Shown: positions 1 to 6,296 of the stretch, piece by piece | Layout of the letters: each line of letters opens with the position of its first letter | Numbering within the stretch: position 1 is the stretch's first letter | DNA from: an uncultured Clostridia bacterium | GTDB lineage: Bacteria > Bacillota > Clostridia > Christensenellales > Borkfalkiaceae | Assembly: GCA_937888935.1 (NCBI GenBank) | Contig: CALARO010000013.1 | Span: 1-7,195 of the forward strand | Length of the DNA: 7,195 bases | Direction: 5' to 3' | Translations under genes and position numbers: made by a program | The notes under the pieces: model-generated | What the model saw: the letters and a program-made list of their open reading frames with translations, nothing else | What the model was told of the DNA's origin: nothing | Database searches by the model: none

Positions 1-198
1 TGTTGTATAATTTTTGATTGTCGGTGAAACAGATAAACCGAATTTATTCGTAAGCCACTCTGTTTTATCTTTAAACGAATTGAATAAAAACCACACAAAC
101 GGATAAATCAAAGAGATTGCGTAAACGACGAACACAAAAAAGATAATCCATATAATGATTTTTGATGTTTCTACTTTTCTCGTCTTTTCTTTTTTCAT
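1..198 (-). CDS. Carbohydrate ABC transporter permease, MalG/UgpE type (N-terminal 66 residues; 3' end beyond the window)
   Basis: This is the start of the second inner-membrane subunit of a sugar ABC importer. Reading the minus strand from the ATG at 198 gives 66 codons open to the window edge. A short basic N-terminus (MKKEKTRK) is followed by one strongly hydrophobic segment at about residues 13-39, then the NSFK stretch at about 40-43 that follows TM1 in many MalG-type permeases. The EAA loop that would prove the family lies outside the window. A GAGG at 206-209 sits 7 bases before the ATG, supporting this start. Only 12 bases separate it from the stop of the upstream MalF-type permease, so the two are almost certainly co-transcribed and form a heterodimeric channel. 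The call rests on the N-terminal pattern plus context. A longer reading across 71-289 in another frame overlaps both permeases and is not a gene. Confidence 0.88.
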   Translation of the reverse strand, partial: MKKEKTRKVETSKIIIWIIFFVFVVYAISLIYPFVWFLFNSFKDKTEWLTNKFGLSVSPTIKNYTT

Positions 199-210
199 CT
201 TTTCGCCTCG

Positions 211-1125
211 TCAATAATCCACATCCCTGAAAAATTTGCTCATAAATTTTCTCACGCCGAGCACGATAGGCATCCACACCAAAGAACACAATAACCCCGT
301 AGTTGCCGCCGTTTCGAGATTTTTTCCCGTTTGAGCCAAATTGAATACATACATAGCAATAGTGGACGTATAAAACTTGCCGCCTGTAAGCAAATAAGGC
401 TGTAAATACAAGGTCAACACGGTAGTCATACCAAGGATATTCAACGTAATCAACGTAGGCCAGATCATCGGCACGACAAAGGTGAAAAATTCACGAAAAA
501 AGCCAACGCCGTCAAGCCGCGCACTTTCCAGAACGGAATCCGGAATCCGCCCCATCGCGCCGGAAAGCAAAATCACGTCGTAGCCAAGCCCTGCCCAAAT
601 GCAATAAATAAACACCATTATCTGCGCCGACGGCGATGCGCCGAAAAATTTACTTTGCACGCCAATCGCACGCAACAGCTCATACATAACGCCCGTACCG
701 GGATCAAACGACAAACGGAACGCAATAGTAAGTGCCACCACGGGAATAACGTTCGGCAGGAAGAAAATCACTCTGAAAAACGATGCAAGCGGCATCTTTT
801 TAAACAGACAATAAGAACAAAACGTAGCGAGCGGTACGCTGATCAGACAAGTTACCGGCATATATAAAAACGAATTCAGAAATTTTATATACGCTTTCGG
901 GTCTGTTTTAAAACTGTTGAACAACATTCTGATATTCAACGTTCCCGCCCATACATATTCGCCCGTAAAAAAATCGCTTTTCTGAAACACCAATAATACG
1001 GAACGGATATTTACCAGCACCCACGTAAGCAGAAAATGCAATATCGGATATGCGAGCATCACAATGATGAATATTTTTGTTCCGGTTTTCATTTTCTTCT
1101 TTTGTATAACACTTTTCGCGCTCAT
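211..1125 (-). CDS. Carbohydrate ABC transporter permease, MalF/UgpA type
   Basis: This 304-residue protein is one of two membrane subunits of a CUT1-family sugar importer. It is very hydrophobic, with a first membrane segment at about residues 17-40 and further ones at about 85-107, 115-137, 167-190, 217-240 and 275-292. The cytoplasmic EAA loop that docks the ATPase is visible at about 200-219: E200-S-A, then G206, then P219, matching the EAA-x3-G-x9-I-x-L-P spacing with Ser for the first Ala. The C-terminal RKFxxKFFRDVDY tail is typical of the family. The ATG at 1125 follows the GH16 stop by 2 bases, and an AAGGCGG at 1133-1139, inside the GH16 3' end, lies 7 bases upstream, so the pair may be translationally coupled. 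An internal ATG at 1092 has a weaker ribosome site. The transported sugar cannot be read from the sequence; neighbours suggest an oligosaccharide. Confidence 0.95.
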   Translation of the reverse strand: MSAKSVIQKKKMKTGTKIFIIVMLAYPILHFLLTWVLVNIRSVLLVFQKSDFFTGEYVWAGTLNIRMLFNSFKTDPKAYIKFLNSFLYMPVTCLISVPLATFCSYCLFKKMPLASFFRVIFFLPNVIPVVALTIAFRLSFDPGTGVMYELLRAIGVQSKFFGASPSAQIMVFIYCIWAGLGYDVILLSGAMGRIPDSVLESARLDGVGFFREFFTFVVPMIWPTLITLNILGMTTVLTLYLQPYLLTGGKFYTSTIAMYVFNLAQTGKNLETAATTGLLCSLVWMPIVLGVRKFMSKFFRDVDY

Positions 1126-1127
1126 CT

Positions 1128-2516
1128 TTATTCCGCCTTCCCTTTAAAACTTGCTTTGATATTATCAGCTTTCAACGTTCCGCCTTTCGACGAAATTCTG
1201 ATTCGGATACGTTCTGTTCCCGCGGGAGCGGTTAATGTTTTCGTATAATGCCGCCATTCTTTCGGCGTTATATCGATATTTTCTGTTTGTATCGCGGTGT
1301 CTTGCCCGGGGTAAAACATAATCTGTACCGAAGCGTTCTCATCCGCCGCATATGCGTCAAAATCAAACTGATACGTATATCCTTCATAAACAGCATCGAT
1401 ATATTGCGAAATAAACCCGCCTTGACGAATTTCAATCACATTCGACTGTTTTTTCTCATCATAAACAATTTCCGATAAAATATCGGCATCTTTATCAATT
1501 CCCGTAAAACGTCCTTTTCCCCACGCATTTTCAAGTTCATTCTCGGAAAAAGCCGCATTGAAGTCGCCGTTAGTAAGCGCATTCTCTTTTTCTACGCGAA
1601 TCGGTTCGGAGGGATAATCGCGTTTTGCCGCCACCGTTCCTGTCTCAGCCTCAAATGCAAAACAAGGTTGGTTTTTGAAAGGAATATATTTAATGTAATC
1701 CACGAACATATAATCCGTATCAAAATTCGGATTCCCCGTCCAATTCAACGGAAACCATACTCCGACCCAGATCCGACCTTCTCTATAAGGAACAATCGTT
1801 GTAGCCTCGGCAACCTGCTTGCCGTCAAAATAATATACAATACGCGCAGGATCCGTCATCCAGTCGAATCCGTAAGTATGCCATTCCCCGTCGTTTACGG
1901 GTGAAATCTCCGTTTTATAATTTTCCTTACCCGTGTTTTCAAGATTAATATAACTTGTATTCCATATTTTTCTGAAATCGGCATTTCCGGGAAATTCGAT
2001 ATCGATTTCATGATTTTCTATTTTTCCGTCAATAGTCGGCTTTGAAAACGTCCAGAATGCGCTGCACGCGCCCACGCGCGGCAACACTTTCATCTTCACC
2101 TCGTATCTACCCGGACCAACGGTAAAATCGGAAATCAATGCTCCGCCGGTCTTTGTTCCGTCGGAACGTTTCCCAACTCCCCTCAAATTACCTTTATAGT
2201 AGTTTCCGTTTCCCGCTAAAACCAATAATCCGTCATCGGTGTATCCCACATTTTCCTTGATTACCCCGCCGTTATCATCCCCCCACGCCTGATGGGCAAT
2301 CAACCATTTTTCCGAATCAATCCCTTCGGAAAAATCATCAAACACCATATTTTCATAATCAGGTTCTACATTATATAAATACGGGAGTTGCTCCGATATT
2401 GCAAAATCTGTATTCTCACAGGCACTCATTAGAGCCGCCGACATCGAAACCATTAATAGCGCCGACATCACAAGCGAAATAATTTTATTCTTTTTCACAG
2501 ATTTTTCGAAAGACAT
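1128..2516 (-). CDS. Secreted GH16 glycoside hydrolase lipoprotein with C-terminal carbohydrate-binding-like domain
   Basis: This 462-residue protein is a predicted cell-surface endo-acting glycan hydrolase. A basic start and hydrophobic segment (about 11-32) end in LMSAC, a lipobox-like site with Cys33 as the probable lipidated residue; Met at -3 is non-standard, so cleavage by signal peptidase I is an alternative. Residues about 55-280 form the GH16 jelly roll. The catalytic signature HEIDIE gives E170 (nucleophile), D172 and E174 (acid/base). Flanking GRYEVKMK (137-144), SAFWTF (152-157) and WHTYGFDW (212-219) fit the family. Residues about 311-457 begin with NGDFN and resemble a CBM4/9-like beta-sandwich. 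The start is set by an AAGGGG 7 bases before the ATG at 2516; an upstream in-frame TTG at 2576 lies in the promoter. GH16 covers laminarinases, lichenases, agarases, carrageenases and endo-beta-galactosidases, so substrate is open. It is first in an operon with two sugar permeases. Confidence 0.9.
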   Translation of the reverse strand: MSFEKSVKKNKIISLVMSALLMVSMSAALMSACENTDFAISEQLPYLYNVEPDYENMVFDDFSEGIDSEKWLIAHQAWGDDNGGVIKENVGYTDDGLLVLAGNGNYYKGNLRGVGKRSDGTKTGGALISDFTVGPGRYEVKMKVLPRVGACSAFWTFSKPTIDGKIENHEIDIEFPGNADFRKIWNTSYINLENTGKENYKTEISPVNDGEWHTYGFDWMTDPARIVYYFDGKQVAEATTIVPYREGRIWVGVWFPLNWTGNPNFDTDYMFVDYIKYIPFKNQPCFAFEAETGTVAAKRDYPSEPIRVEKENALTNGDFNAAFSENELENAWGKGRFTGIDKDADILSEIVYDEKKQSNVIEIRQGGFISQYIDAVYEGYTYQFDFDAYAADENASVQIMFYPGQDTAIQTENIDITPKEWRHYTKTLTAPAGTERIRIRISSKGGTLKADNIKASFKGKAE

Positions 2517-2520
2517 AATT

Positions 2521-2530
2521 CTTCCCCTTT
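2521..2530 (-). promoter_or_regulatory. Ribosome binding site that fixes the GH16 start
   Basis: On the minus strand this reads AAAGGGGAAG, with the AAGGGG part (2524-2529) 7 bases before the ATG at 2516. The two downstream minus-strand genes have their SD-like sequences at the same 7-base distance. It supports ATG 2516 over the in-frame TTG at 2576, which has no such site and sits on a -35 element. Confidence 0.7.
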
Positions 2531-2547
2531 TTAATGATTTCAAAAAT

Positions 2548-2576
2548 ATTATATCACATCGATTTTCAAAAGACAA
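2548..2576 (-). promoter_or_regulatory. Predicted sigma-A promoter of the GH16-permease operon
   Basis: Minus strand, read in its own direction: -35 TTGTCT at 2576-2571 (4 of 6 consensus), a 17-base spacer, and a perfect -10 TATAAT at 2553-2548. A TG one base before the -10 makes it an extended -10. Transcription would begin near 2541, giving a leader of about 25 bases before the GH16 ATG. Two copies of TTTTGAAA (plus strand 2538-2545 and 2564-2571) lie 26 bases apart on either side of the -10 and could be regulator contacts. The elements are seen directly; their activity is inferred. Confidence 0.75.
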
Positions 2577-2730
2577 GTATTTTTTACGATATTTTATTAA
2601 TTTTATTAATTTTTATTTGCGCTTTACAAAAAATTTACATTTTTGTTGCATTAGGTTGTTTTACATAGTTTTTCCCTGTTTTTAACTCATTTTTAATATT
2701 TTTAATTTTCTTAATAAATAGTGTTTTTAG
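2577..2730. other. A+T-rich divergent control region between the two promoters
   Basis: About 154 bases separate the two -35 elements. By hand count only about 18% are G or C, far below the coding DNA on both sides. The plus strand is T-rich, with tandem TTTTATTAA near 2592-2609 and three TTTACA copies at 2623-2628, 2634-2639 and 2660-2665. I see no ORF, no strong inverted repeat and no canonical cre site. It most likely holds regulator sites and intrinsically bent or easily melted DNA serving both operons. No regulator gene is present in the window to suggest which family binds. Confidence 0.5.
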
Positions 2731-2759
2731 TTGACTTATTTTTTTTTACGTGTTATAAT
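2731..2759 (+). promoter_or_regulatory. Predicted sigma-A promoter of the binding protein-GH20 operon
   Basis: -35 TTGACT at 2731-2736 (5 of 6 consensus), a 17-base spacer containing a run of nine T, and a perfect -10 TATAAT at 2754-2759. TG at 2751-2752 gives an extended -10. Transcription would start near 2766, about 20 bases before the ATG at 2786. It mirrors the leftward promoter in spacing and extended -10 and is nearer to consensus. Confidence 0.82.
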
Positions 2760-2773
2760 ACAACTATCTTAAG

Positions 2774-2780
2774 AAGGAGG
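2774..2780 (+). promoter_or_regulatory. Strong Shine-Dalgarno of the binding-protein gene
   Basis: AAGGAGG, a near-perfect match to the 16S rRNA 3' end, lies 5 bases before the ATG at 2786. It is the only recognisable Shine-Dalgarno in the rightward operon; the three genes that follow have none, suggesting high output of the binding protein relative to the enzymes. Confidence 0.85.
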
Positions 2781-2785
2781 CTTCT

Positions 2786-4225
2786 ATGAAAAACTACAAC
2801 AAAATAGCATCTTTTTGCCTTTGCGGCACGCTTTGCGCAACAATTCTTTGTGGCTGCTCCTCTAAAAAAGATGATCCGAACACACTGAATCTTGTTGTGT
2901 ATGACGGCGGATATGGATCACAATGGATATACGATCTCGTCGACATCTTTGAAAGCGAAAACGAAGGTTATAAAGTTAACGCCACGGTTTCAAAAAACGC
3001 CGCAACGATTATCACCACCAATATGAGCAAAAATAACAATACCGACGATTTATATATTTCTGTGAATATCGATTGGGATATGTATGCACCGCAAGGCAAA
3101 CTTGCATCTCTTGATGATCTCTATGAATCGCAGGTTGACGGCATAATATTCAAAAATAAAGTAACCGACTGTTATACGAATGCCGTAAAATCTGTATGCA
3201 AAGGCGAAGAGCACTATTTCAGAACGCCGTGGACGGCAGGCGTAGGCGGTATTTTTTATAACGTAAAAATGTTCCGCGAAAATGGGTGGAGTATTCCGGA
3301 AACATACGAAGAATTGCAGCAATTGTGCGAAACCATCGCAAATGCCAATGTGCCCGTAGAAGGAAGTGACGAGGAAACCGTGAAACCTTTTGTTTTCACG
3401 GGCGGAGAATCTTATTATTGGGAATACACGATTTTTAACTGGTGGGGGCAATTGGCAGGAAAAGAAGCCATAGACGATTTTTTGAAATACGACTCTCCTC
3501 TCGACTTCGATTATACAAACGCCGAACACGGAAGAGCATACAGCGCATTGAAAGATGCTTACACGCTGTGGTATAATCTGATTGCTAAAAATAACGACTC
3601 TTACTGTATGAAAGATTGTACCGGAAAAACTTATACCGCCGCTCAAGGAGATTTTGTAAGCGGAAAAGCAGCGATGATGCCGAACGGACAATGGCTTTAT
3701 AACGAAATGAAAGATGTTGCCGGAGATTTTGAAATGGCATTGATGCCCACTCCCTATGCCCCGGGTATTACCTCTGAGTCCCCTACCGCTCACACGCAAT
3801 ACGTCGTAGGGCAGGATCAAAGTATCGTTATCCCGGCATCTTCATCCAAACAGGATCTTGCGAAAAAATTCATACAACTGATTGCAAGCGATCGCGGATG
3901 TGAAATATTTTTGAAAAAGGCTAACGGAATTCTCGGATTCAATCATACTTTTAATGAAAGCGATTCTTCACTCAGCACTTTTCAAAAAAGCATTCTTGCC
4001 GTGCAAAACAGTAACAATATCCTTTTTAACGACTATAGCAATACTCTTCTCGGTAAATCAGGGCAGTTTGAAGTAATTCCCATCGCCGAGCCGTATAATC
4101 TTGCCGTTACCGGATATAAAGCCGGAGATGAACAAAACAGCACAAATACTCCGGATAAAGTATTTAATACCATCAAGGGATATGTTGCATCCAACTGGAA
4201 TATGTGGTTAGAAAAAATAAGTTGA
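2786..4225 (+). CDS. Sugar ABC transporter substrate-binding lipoprotein (family 1 extracellular solute-binding protein)
   Basis: This 479-residue protein is the extracellular receptor of a CUT1-type sugar importer, anchored by lipid to the outer face of the membrane. The signal peptide ends in the lipobox LCGC with Cys24 as the acylated residue, followed by the polar linker SSKKDDPN. Mature family features include the opening strand NLVVYD (35-40), PWTAGVGGIFYNVKMF (148-163) with a GWS-PETYEEL segment after it, GDFVSGKAAMMPNGQW (288-303), and VIPASSSKQDLAKKFIQLIA near 348-367. Aromatic residues such as W148, Y210, Y211, W212, W219, W220 and W303 are numerous, as expected for sugar stacking. 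The signal peptide carries four further cysteines (11, 13, 17, 22), which is unusual. Its permeases are encoded on the opposite, divergent transcript. It is first in its operon behind a near-consensus promoter and ribosome site. The ligand is not determinable from sequence; the GH20 gene behind it suggests a HexNAc-containing oligosaccharide. Confidence 0.94.
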   Translation: MKNYNKIASFCLCGTLCATILCGCSSKKDDPNTLNLVVYDGGYGSQWIYDLVDIFESENEGYKVNATVSKNAATIITTNMSKNNNTDDLYISVNIDWDMYAPQGKLASLDDLYESQVDGIIFKNKVTDCYTNAVKSVCKGEEHYFRTPWTAGVGGIFYNVKMFRENGWSIPETYEELQQLCETIANANVPVEGSDEETVKPFVFTGGESYYWEYTIFNWWGQLAGKEAIDDFLKYDSPLDFDYTNAEHGRAYSALKDAYTLWYNLIAKNNDSYCMKDCTGKTYTAAQGDFVSGKAAMMPNGQWLYNEMKDVAGDFEMALMPTPYAPGITSESPTAHTQYVVGQDQSIVIPASSSKQDLAKKFIQLIASDRGCEIFLKKANGILGFNHTFNESDSSLSTFQKSILAVQNSNNILFNDYSNTLLGKSGQFEVIPIAEPYNLAVTGYKAGDEQNSTNTPDKVFNTIKGYVASNWNMWLEKIS

Positions 4226-4232
4226 ATAAATT

Positions 4233-5837
4233 ATGAATACATATAAACACTTCGGGATTATGGCGGATTGTTCGAGAAACGGTGTAATGAATATTCCGTC
4301 TGTCAAATTATTGATTGATTGCTTGGTGAAAGCCGGTTACAATACTCTTGAATTATACACCGAAGATACGTACGAAGTAGAAAATGAACCCTATTTCGGC
4401 AATCGTCGCGGAAAATACACAGTGCAAGAATTACAAGCAATCGACGCCTACGCCGCCGCACGAGGCGTTGAATTGATTCCCTGCATTCAGACGCTCGCGC
4501 ATTTTACGGCTTTAGTGAAACAGCCCCATTATTCCGATATTATAGACGTAAATGATATTTTATTGATTGACGATTCCAAAACATACGATCTGATCGACAA
4601 AATTTTCAGTACTTTAAGCCATACGTTCAAGTCTCGTAACGTAAATATCGGTATGGATGAAGCACACCTTGTCGGGTTAGGGAAATATCTTGACAAAAAC
4701 GGATATCATACGCCTTTTGAACTGCTTTCACGCCATCTCGAAAAAGTCAACGAAATTGCAAAAAAATACGGCTTTCGTTGTCATATGTGGAGTGATATGT
4801 ATTTTCGCCCGATTAATCACGGACAATACTATGCCGAAAATTTACATGTACCGGAACAAGTACGCCAAAAAGTACCGGAAGATATCATTCTCACTTACTG
4901 GGATTATTATCACAATAAAAAAGAAATTTATAATAATATGTTCCGTGCCCATAAAGAATTTTCGCGCGAAATATGGTTTGCCGGAGGAGGCTGGACTTGG
5001 AATGGCTTTGCCCCTCTTTCGGAACACGCACTTATCACGATGCGTCCCGCAATGGAAAGCGTTCGGGAAAACGGCATCGAAAATGTAATTATTGCTTTAT
5101 GGGGCGACAACGGAAAGGAATGTTCTTTCTTTAGCGTTTTGCCGGTATTATTCGCTATACGGCAATATGCCGACGGCATTTACGAAGATACGCTGATCAA
5201 AAAACGATTTCAAGAAACTTTTTGCTTGAATTACGATGATTTCCTTTTACTTTCTTTACCGAATTACACTACTTATACTCACACCGACGGGCTGACCGTT
5301 GAAAATTCTTGTAAGGCGCTACTGTACGCCGATTGTTTCAGCGGTATTTTTGATGATATAGTCGAAACTTTACCCACAATCGCATATCGGGAATACGCCG
5401 AAAAATTACGCTCTGCCGCACCAGGCGCGAATCGATTTTCCTATTTGTTTATCAATCTCGCAAATTTATGCGACGTTATGCAATTAAAATACAACCTGGG
5501 CGTGAAAACACGAAAAGCTTATCGGTCGCACAACATACAAGAAATAAATGTTCTTATCGAAGATTATAAAAAAACAGAAAAATACTTAAAAACGTTTTAT
5601 GCTTCTTTTCGAGAACTTTGGTACCGCGAGAATAAAACGTACGGCTTTGAAATTCAGGAAGCGCGTCTCGGCGGACTAATGTTGCGACTGGTATCTTGCC
5701 GTGAACGCTTATCTTTATACGCAGAAGGTAAAATAAATCGGATCGAAGAACTTGAAGAAAAGCCGTTGCACTATGCTTTGGATGACAGAATCTATTGCAA
5801 CGAATATGAAAAAATAATTTCCGCAAGTATATTATAA
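4233..5837 (+). CDS. Cytoplasmic GH20 beta-N-acetylhexosaminidase, GH20C-like, lacking the N-terminal domain
   Basis: This 534-residue protein is predicted to remove terminal beta-linked GlcNAc or GalNAc by the substrate-assisted GH20 mechanism. The TIM barrel opens with GIMADCSRNGVMN (8-20; R15 is the likely substrate-binding Arg). The catalytic pair is D142-E143 in NIGMDEAHLVGLG (138-150). Other active-site-type stretches are TLAHFTALVK (87-96), WSDM (186-189), YWDYY (222-226), GGGWTWNGFAP (251-261) and WGDNG (290-294). From memory these closely match Streptococcus pneumoniae GH20C, including the C-terminal helical part with ENKTYGFEIQEARLGGL (466-482). GH20C is about 90 residues longer at its N-terminus; here the barrel begins almost at once. 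There is no signal peptide or membrane segment, so it should act on imported oligosaccharides. The start is 7 bases after the previous stop, with no Shine-Dalgarno, so expression probably depends on coupling. Family certain; linkage preference unknown. Confidence 0.93.
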   Translation: MNTYKHFGIMADCSRNGVMNIPSVKLLIDCLVKAGYNTLELYTEDTYEVENEPYFGNRRGKYTVQELQAIDAYAAARGVELIPCIQTLAHFTALVKQPHYSDIIDVNDILLIDDSKTYDLIDKIFSTLSHTFKSRNVNIGMDEAHLVGLGKYLDKNGYHTPFELLSRHLEKVNEIAKKYGFRCHMWSDMYFRPINHGQYYAENLHVPEQVRQKVPEDIILTYWDYYHNKKEIYNNMFRAHKEFSREIWFAGGGWTWNGFAPLSEHALITMRPAMESVRENGIENVIIALWGDNGKECSFFSVLPVLFAIRQYADGIYEDTLIKKRFQETFCLNYDDFLLLSLPNYTTYTHTDGLTVENSCKALLYADCFSGIFDDIVETLPTIAYREYAEKLRSAAPGANRFSYLFINLANLCDVMQLKYNLGVKTRKAYRSHNIQEINVLIEDYKKTEKYLKTFYASFRELWYRENKTYGFEIQEARLGGLMLRLVSCRERLSLYAEGKINRIEELEEKPLHYALDDRIYCNEYEKIISASIL

Positions 5838-5842
5838 TAAAC

Positions 5843-6286
5843 ATGAACACTGTTTTAATTGTTTTAGGCTACAAACTCAATGACGATAACTCTGCCCACC
5901 CTCTACTGATTAAACGACTGAATATGACGCTTAAAGTCATTGCGGATATACAACCTACCCGCGTCATTTTATCAGGAGGAATCCCTTATCCTGAAATCAA
6001 TAATATTTCGGAAGCACAGGTGATGTTTGATTATCTTATTTCGCATGGTATACGCACGGAACTTCTCATCAAAGAAGAGCGTTCGGTATCAACCAGAGAA
6101 AATGCATTATTTTCCGTTCCTTTGGCGAAGAAAATAGGCGCAAAAAATATTCTTGTAATTTCGACAATCGAGCATTTCACTGAATACTCTTATAACGTAT
6201 TGAAAATTTTCGCCGATCAGATTCACGACGAGAACATCTATCTCAGTTGCCTTACCGATACGCTCGCGCTCCTTGAAAAACATTAA
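5843..6286 (+). CDS. Small DUF218 (YdcF/ElyC/SanA-like) domain protein
   Basis: This 147-residue protein is a bare DUF218 domain. Signature parts are the opening strand VLIVLGYKL (4-12), the VILSGG loop (41-46), SEAQVM (56-61), and EERSVSTRENA (78-88), followed by the strand ILVIST (103-108). There is no membrane segment or signal peptide, unlike SanA and ElyC, and it is much shorter than E. coli YdcF. The family has a Rossmann-like fold; E. coli YdcF is reported to bind S-adenosylmethionine and ElyC to affect cell-envelope precursor metabolism, but no reaction is settled. It begins 5 bases after the GH20 stop (which is a TAATAA tandem), without a Shine-Dalgarno, and is followed 10 bases later by a sugar isomerase-like gene. 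The placement suggests a role in handling the imported sugar or in envelope amino sugars. Family assignment is by motif; function is unknown. Confidence 0.85.
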   Translation: MNTVLIVLGYKLNDDNSAHPLLIKRLNMTLKVIADIQPTRVILSGGIPYPEINNISEAQVMFDYLISHGIRTELLIKEERSVSTRENALFSVPLAKKIGAKNILVISTIEHFTEYSYNVLKIFADQIHDENIYLSCLTDTLALLEKH

Positions 6287-6296
6287 TTTTACAAAA

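Noticed and set aside
71..289. 72-residue minus-strand open frame across the permease junction
   Set aside because: It overlaps the end of one permease and the start of the other in a different frame; the frame from ATG 198 gives a classical permease N-terminus.
2517..2576. Twenty-residue N-terminal extension of the GH16 protein from a TTG at 2576
   Set aside because: The TTG is the first half of the -35 hexamer, the extension crosses a perfect extended -10, and the ATG at 2516 has its own ribosome site directly before a basic start and hydrophobic signal segment.
2554..2632. Possible CcpA cre or LacI-type operator near AATCGATG and GCGCTTTACA
   Set aside because: Both resemble the CG-centred consensus but fail at key positions when aligned without gaps, and the half-sites are not symmetrical.
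3050..3820. 256-residue open frame on the minus strand
   Set aside because: It lies wholly antisense to the binding-protein gene, has no ribosome site or promoter, and its translation has no family features. The plus-strand protein is clearly real.
4690..5088. 132-residue plus-strand open frame inside the GH20 gene
   Set aside because: It is in another frame of a well-supported enzyme gene, is lysine- and isoleucine-rich without motifs, and shows no independent start signals.
5554..5850. 98-residue minus-strand open frame at the GH20-DUF218 junction
   Set aside because: It is antisense to conserved GH20 sequence and has no ribosome site or recognisable features.
6273..6296. Eight-residue extension of the TIM-barrel protein from a TTG at 6273
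   Set aside because: It would overlap the DUF218 gene, has no ribosome site, and adds residues before the normal first barrel strand. It cannot be fully excluded because the ATG also lacks a Shine-Dalgarno.
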